DNA from: Siphonodentalium dalli
Lineage: Eukaryota; Mollusca; Scaphopoda; Gadilida; Siphonodentaliidae
Assembly (NCBI GenBank): GCA_032622095.1
Contig: CP136066.1
Coordinates: 193,244,816 to 193,308,815, forward strand
Direction of reading: 5' to 3'
DNA: 64,000 bases
The notes under the pieces are model-generated. The model was not told the DNA's origin. It saw nothing but the letters and a program-made list of their open reading frames with translations, and searched no databases. Shown in pieces: positions 59,049-64,000 of the stretch; position 1 is the stretch's first letter, and each line of letters starts with the position of its first letter. The position numbers were made by a program, and so were the translations under genes.

Positions 59049-59449
59049 TTAACCCTTTACCCAACAAACCGGCCAAAACCGGCCAAATAAAGCTTCAACA
59101 GCCTAAAATATCTTCGGTCTGTCTCAATAGAACCATACACATATGGATATCATTGGAACCGGCTCCTTGACCACATTGTGATAGCTACAGTTATGCCCTG
59201 TGCCAATGCATTCTCTTATATATGCGAGTCGACCATAGGTCGCCTCGCATATATAAGAGAATGCATTGGCCTAAAAATTTTATTTTTTTTAACACTTTTT
59301 ACCATTTTTTCTTACATTCTTTAACAATTTTATAATTTTTAATGTGTTAAGCCAATGCATTCTCTTATATATGCGAGGCGACCTATGGTCGACTCGCATA
59401 TATAAGAGAATGCATTGGCACAGGGCCCTTCTGTTGGGTAAAGGGTTAA
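59049..59449. mobile_element. double-hairpin TTAA MITE, copy 4 (reverse orientation)
   Basis: TTAA-CCCTTTACCCAACAAACCGG at the left (the GGCCGGTTTT side) and CTTCTGTTGGGTAAAGGG-TTAA at the right. It sits in a sequence related to 18340-18640, which lacks an insert at the corresponding point. Confidence 0.85.
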
Positions 59450-59788
59450 AACATGGCGAACTCGATCCCTCCAAATTCAATATGTGCTTGAGAACAATTC
59501 TCGCACTAAAAGCTTATTGACAGAACGCAGATATTTAGAGCTGTATAGGTGTTGCTGGTGATTTTTGCATACTACTCAGAAAAAATGGCAGCCAAATAGT
59601 ACTCTTGTGTTTTATTTGACTGACGTTTGCCAATCCTGTGGCATGTGCGTTTAGACATCTGTGTTGATAAATTAACCCGAGAATCAATGCACTACATTGT
59701 GCGAAATAGTTCGTTAGTTCTAGGCCATGGGCCCTTCCAAACTTAATGAACGAAATCACACAATATTCTGTGTGCTTGATCATGTCAA

Positions 59789-60020
59789 CGTGTGGCTCAC
59801 TTCGCTTAGTATTATATATATTAAAATCGCGGACGTTCACAATGTGTGGCTCACTTCGCTTAGTATTATACAATGTAGATATTAAAATCGCGGACGTCCA
59901 CAACGTGTGGCTCACTTCGCTTAGTATTATAGATATTAAAATCGCGGACGTCCACAACGTGTGGCTCACTTTGCTCAGTATTATATATATTAAAATCGCG
60001 GAAGTCCACAAAGTGTGGAT
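59789..60020. repeat. ~55-bp tandem array, four units
   Basis: Units of CGTGTGGCTCACTTCGCTTA plus GTATTATATATATTAAAATC plus GCGGACGTCCACAA, with small length changes. Confidence 0.88.
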
Positions 60021-60337
60021 GTTATTCCGTTCTTTTATCACATCAAGATGGTGTATGGGTGAATATACTTAACACCAGTTAACAGAGTGGGGTGAATCCT
60101 GCGTACCGGTTAAGAAAATATCGAATAAAAGTCATGGTTATTTTATACTAATGTGGTAATTTCCACACAATTGGTGAAAGTAATGTCGATAACTTCAACA
60201 CACAAAGATGTATATATGAGACTGAATTACACCCCCTATTATTTTTGGCAAGTCACGTAACTGTAAACGACGATATTATAACGCACAACCAAACTAAACC
60301 GGAGTCTATTTCCTATAGTATAACACTAAATAATTAA

Positions 60338-60428
60338 GGGTTAGAGCACAATAATTGTTCTTTACCAGAATCAATCTGGTCGAAGACGAGATTTATTCTG
60401 GTAAAGAACTATTCGCTTGCTCTAACCT
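60338..60428. mobile_element. hairpin MITE, TTAGAGCACAAT ends
   Basis: GGTTAGAGCACAATAATTGT, then TCTTTACCAGAAT, is mirrored by ATTCTGGTAAAGAACTATTC, then GCTCTAACC, around a short loop. It shares its end sequence with the next element. Confidence 0.65.
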
Positions 60429-60429
60429 A

Positions 60430-60782
60430 CTTAGAGCACAATTGATCCCACATAACGCAATCAACTGGAAATGTACCGTTGATCGTGTTTTGACCACGAC
60501 GCATAATCCGTGCGCTGACCGCGATTGGACACAATAGCCGGTTAGTCACGCCCAACAACGTGATTAACATGAACTGATCACCGTTGAATGTGAATAGATA
60601 TGTCCGAAACAACACGGACTGGTCCCACTTTGAAGCGCCCGTGCGACTTGTCTGCTATGAGCGCTTCAAAGTGGGACCAGTCCGTGTTGTTTCGGACATG
60701 AACTATTCCTTCGCCAGCCTTGGGAATTGGTGTGCATGGCCTAAAATCAGGGAACGATTGCAACAAGGGATTGTGCTCTAAG
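60430..60782. mobile_element. MITE, CTTAGAGCACAAT ends, with 38-bp perfect hairpin
   Basis: CTTAGAGCACAATTGATCCC and the mirrored GGGATTGTGCTCTAAG form the ends. Inside, 60601-60638 and 60661-60698 are exact reverse complements (TGTCCGAAACAACACGGACT on the left) around a 22-base loop. Confidence 0.7.
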
Positions 60783-60832
60783 ACTTGTTATGATATAAAA
60801 AAACCTCTATGTTTAATCTGTTATAGTTCAAT

Positions 60833-61020
60833 ATGAGCAACACAAATATTTTTTTCCATGTGCATCCGACCGACATAAATTTGATCATACATTATATCGC
60901 TACAAGACGTGTTTACACGAGGAGTCGTACCGCATGTTACTCCCCTGAAAAACCGTTGTTGATAAGACGAGCACTTATCCGATATCAAATGTTACCGAAG
61001 TGGTATGCTGTTCATCCCAG
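60833..61020 (+). CDS. possible small exon ending in a consensus donor
   Basis: ATG at 60833 opens 62 codons with a basic stretch (TRRVYTRSRT) and EKPLLIRRALIRYQML. The frame reaches CCCAG-GTAAGA, a consensus donor, in phase 2. An acceptor-like CTGTTATAG ends at 60825. No family recognised. Confidence 0.2.
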
Positions 61021-61460
61021 GTAAGACACAAGCTGTTCTATGAGTGTACTTAATTGCCAGTTGGTTTTCTGACCTATATCATCGCTTACTGGCAAATCAC
61101 ACCAGTTTTTCTTTTATCGTACGTAATTTGCTGCTGTGTGTTGGGTGGTGTCATGCCTATCCCACACACTTATTTACCTGTGATCGTATCGAGACAGCAG
61201 AATTAAGGGGGAGGTCAAGTGAAAAGGGGATTTTCATGCAAATCTGTGGGACAAAAATTACAAATTTGCAAATACTTCTGAGTAGGATTTGATGTGGTAT
61301 TGAAAACAACAGCACTATAGCACATTGTGTATTTATCTGGCGCTTCCGCTTGTAACTTGTTCCATTATAATGTTGGTGTATTTATTTTTGAATTTTATAT
61401 TGATTTTTTCAAATTTTCCTCGTCTAAATCTGCTTTGATTAGAATTTCGTGTCCATTTTT

Positions 61461-62060
61461 GAAACTCAATATATGTGAGACTCAATAGATTTGAATATAA
61501 CTACAGCGGATTTGTTTTAGGCCCCCGGGAGAGCAACTAATCTAACATGTGCACGAACCCCTAGCGTTTATTGAAATTGTCTGTAAATTATTTGTGATGT
61601 AAATGTTTGGGTCACAATAAACATGATCAATAAGACCTGCTTACAAAATAATACATTGCGTTTAGCAATTTGAGCATGAATATATATAGTTTCGTTTCGT
61701 TTCATTTAATGTAGTGAAAGTATGTTTCACTTGGTTGGAATATGCCACCTTATTTTTTGAAACTCAATATATGTGAGACTCAATAGATTTGAATATAACT
61801 ACAGCGGATTTGTTTTAGGCACCCTGGAGAGCAACTAATCTAACTTGCGTTCCAATCACATGTGCACAAACCCATAGCGTTTATTGAAATTGTCTGTAAA
61901 TTATTTGTGATGTAAATGTTTGGGTCACAATAAACATTATCAATAAGACCTGCTTACACAATAATGCATTGCGTTTAGAAATTTGAGCATGAATATATAG
62001 TTTTGTTTCGTTTAATGTAGTGAAAGTATGTTTCACTTGGTTGGAATATGCCACCTTATT
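61461..62060. repeat. 298-bp tandem duplication
   Basis: GAAACTCAATATATGTGAGA begins both units (61461 and 61759). Both end TTGGAATATGCCACCTTATT. Small indels separate them, including a CATGTGCAC shift and the GTTTCGTTTCGTTTC run. Confidence 0.9.
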
Positions 62061-63013
62061 TACCGCCCGGCAGAACATTGCATAACAATGGTCCCTTTTC
62101 GGTGCATCTCTGGGCCGACATAAATGCCGAACTATGCACATGTGCTGTAAAATATCGCGGATCAATTATCATGTGGGGAGGGGTGATTCTACAATGTAAT
62201 TATTTGGAGTGTATATTGGATAATGGGATAGAGGTTATTGGTATTAAAGTGATTTCTGTAGTTGTCCCCCACCTATTGCCAGATATTTTATCTAAGTTTA
62301 TAATGTAATCAAATCAATATGTTTAAATAAGGGGTCGATCCCACAAAAAATGTGGATATTCTTTTTTGCATGTGGTCAACAAGCAACAAATTACAATGAA
62401 GACCAAACGAAAACGTTTTCTAACACACTGAACATAATTTGAATCAACAAATGTTGCTGAATTGTTATTTATTAAATCACCTTAAATGGAATATATTTTG
62501 ACACCGAATGTGATCATGTGCAATTTTCAGGAATACAAACAAAAAACTAAACAAAACACAAAATCGTTCCATCAAACGGGTTTCATAAAACAATACAATT
62601 TATATATAACTTCTGAAGTTGGTTTGTTTGAAAGGTTGTCCATGAAGATCAACCGCACGATTGGTTGAATTTGCACCGTAACAGATCACAACTATTCCGT
62701 GGCACACCACAGAAGAAGCCTTGGTGCAATTTATCGCTTCCACCCAACGCCAGTTTATGATTAGCCATAGTAATAAATTGGCTATTTTCTTTACGTTTTG
62801 TATCCTTGAACCTCACAGTTTATACACGCTGCACATTTATCTGCAGATAAATTTCAATGTCGGATCAAGGAAACGTTTCACATTTACTCGTTGCGATTCC
62901 ATAAAACACGCGCTTGACGCGTGCATTACAATAACTTTACTATACCCTTGATTGTTTCATCTCCCTCGACCCAAGTTATGTAGCGGTACATTCATACGCA
63001 CTGGATGACCTAC

Positions 63014-63092
63014 CTCGCCTTGAAGTGATATCAGAATCAGAACCAAAGCGAGACACCATCGGCCCCTCCAGTTCCTTCTTGTTATTGTACTT
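63014..63092 (-). CDS. possible 79-bp internal exon
   Basis: On the minus strand, acceptor CTGCCTTCAGTAG and donor GAG-GTAGGT bound a GC-richer stretch. One frame reads K-Y-N-N-K-K-E-L-E-G-P-M-V-S-R-F-G-S-D-S-D-I-T-S-R-R. A second frame is also open. The 12 bases outside each end are inverted repeats (GGATGACCTACC/GGCAGGTCATCC), so a small hairpin element is an alternative. Confidence 0.25.
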
Positions 63093-63164
63093 CTACTGAA
63101 GGCAGGTCATCCCATTATATATCTCTAATGGATTCTATACTACACAGCCAGAAGAGATCATGAT

Positions 63165-63812
63165 ATATACAGCATAGAAAGCCATGGTCGAAAGTTCATT
63201 ACATTTGTTTATGATAGTCCGCCTATATAATCTGCAGAGTGCCAAGTCGGCTTTACACCATCTCGTTAGGAATCAGGGAGCTAAATGTGTTCTAGAGTCA
63301 GGGAGCGAGTACACCGTGGAATGCTAAAGGTGAAGGTAACTGAAGAATGACCTTCACCTGATACATGCGACACGTTATTAAAGGAGGACATCGCGTTTAT
63401 TTGATTTGTACATAATATCTAAATAATTTAAACTGGTGAATGAATGGGGGAACTGATTTTTGTGAGCGGGAAATGTATTTAATTAGCTGTTGTAGATCTG
63501 GGTTTTTCCAGATCAAATTTGGCTGTGAGATAGCCCTGTCGTACACTTGGGGATTTATTTTAAAAAGTAAACACATGACCTATGATGTTTCTTGCATTTT
63601 CGTGATCAACTGGTGTCAATCTAGCTGGGTAAACATCACTGGTATGGCCTGCAGGCTTCAATTCAGCGAATTTGGCCGAAACGTTAACACTGTCGCCTAT
63701 GGGAAACCATTTAGTTCCGTGATTCCGTTAGAGCCATGGGGTGATATACAGCCAAGAAGGCCATGGCCGCAAGTTCGTTGTATTTATTATGGTAGTCCGC
63801 CAATATAGACTG
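63165..63812. repeat. intact copy of the dispersed repeat with ~70-bp direct end repeats
   Basis: GCCATGGTCGAAAGTTCATT...GATAGTCCGCCTATATA (63165-63240) and GCCATGGCCGCAAGTTCGTT...GGTAGTCCGCCAATATA (63745-63812) are diverged direct repeats flanking the body. The body is the reference for the split copy at 37660/41064. The reverse strand has an open stretch with PARLTPVDHENAR shared by both copies, but replacement changes are frequent, so coding is not supported. Confidence 0.65.
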
Positions 63813-64000
63813 CTTTTATTACGCGCGCCGCGTGTATACTAATGTGCAAATTCTTGTTTCGCCTGGGCGCTGCCATAGCGCTGGGGGTTCTATTGATAGA
63901 ATGTTAATTATTGGGACACATTAAAAGTTGTAGTGCGACCCCGAGGCCGAGCTGTAGTGCGACCCAGAGGCCGAGGCCGGTAAATGGTGTAGTTGATAAT

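Overview
The window is eukaryotic nuclear DNA from an invertebrate, most likely a mollusc or another lophotrochozoan. The evidence is spliced exons with consensus splice sites, AT-rich non-coding DNA, 5'-truncated non-LTR retrotransposons, many short inverted-repeat elements, and tandem repeats of a type common in bivalves and gastropods (a 161-bp unit next to a GGGC-type microsatellite, and degenerate 'pearl-like' units). There is no bacterial gene organisation, no CRISPR array, and no rRNA or tRNA gene that I can support. Species assignment is inference. Two host genes can be supported. (1) On the minus strand, three short spliced exons (9749-9838, 4683-4798, 4045-4093) join in frame to encode the N-terminus and most of the first RRM of an hnRNP L / LL / smooth-type splicing regulator. 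The gene runs leftward and the rest lies beyond position 1 or was not recognised. (2) On the plus strand, a 4.3-kb open exon (26655-30995) encodes a low-complexity protein with about 28 tandem copies of a 17-residue Asp/Glu-Val-Ile-Cys-Thr-Thr...Gly-Glu-His repeat. It ends on a consensus splice donor, so the protein probably continues in unseen exons. I do not recognise its family. A few further splice-bounded open segments (20896-21005, 36841-36990, 60833-61020, 63014-63092) are possible exons of low confidence. Almost everything else is mobile or tandem DNA. Layout: 1-3.8 kb, degenerate repeats, a TTAA-flanked MITE and a GGCC-ended element carrying a broken hAT transposase. 3.8-10 kb, the hnRNP L-like gene, whose first intron holds a LINE 3' fragment, a 2.65-kb GGCC/TTA element with another element inside it, and a 600-bp inverted-repeat element enclosing a perfect 72-bp-arm palindrome. 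10-26 kb, MITEs (often nested or abutting at a shared TTAA), an AT-microsatellite duplication, a 61-bp tandem array and a 2.2-kb element with GGGCC-TGTTTCATGAA ends. 26.6-31 kb, the repeat-protein gene. 33-36.3 kb, nested TTAA elements, a hAT-like MITE, an element with a 49-bp amplification and a non-autonomous Helitron. 37-47 kb, mariner-like MITEs, foldback elements and dispersed repeats. 49-50.7 kb, an 856-bp tandem duplication carrying a double-hairpin MITE. 51.8-53.3 kb, a pearl-like element with seven 161-bp units. 54-58.6 kb, 20-bp arrays and a 61-bp satellite of about 34 copies interrupted by a LINE with a perfect 12-bp target-site duplication. 59-64 kb, further MITEs, hairpins and duplications. 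The most striking property is the density of short non-autonomous elements flanked by TTAA. At least five terminal-sequence families occur, some nested in each other and some sharing one TTAA. No intact transposase is present, so these elements must have been moved by enzymes encoded elsewhere.
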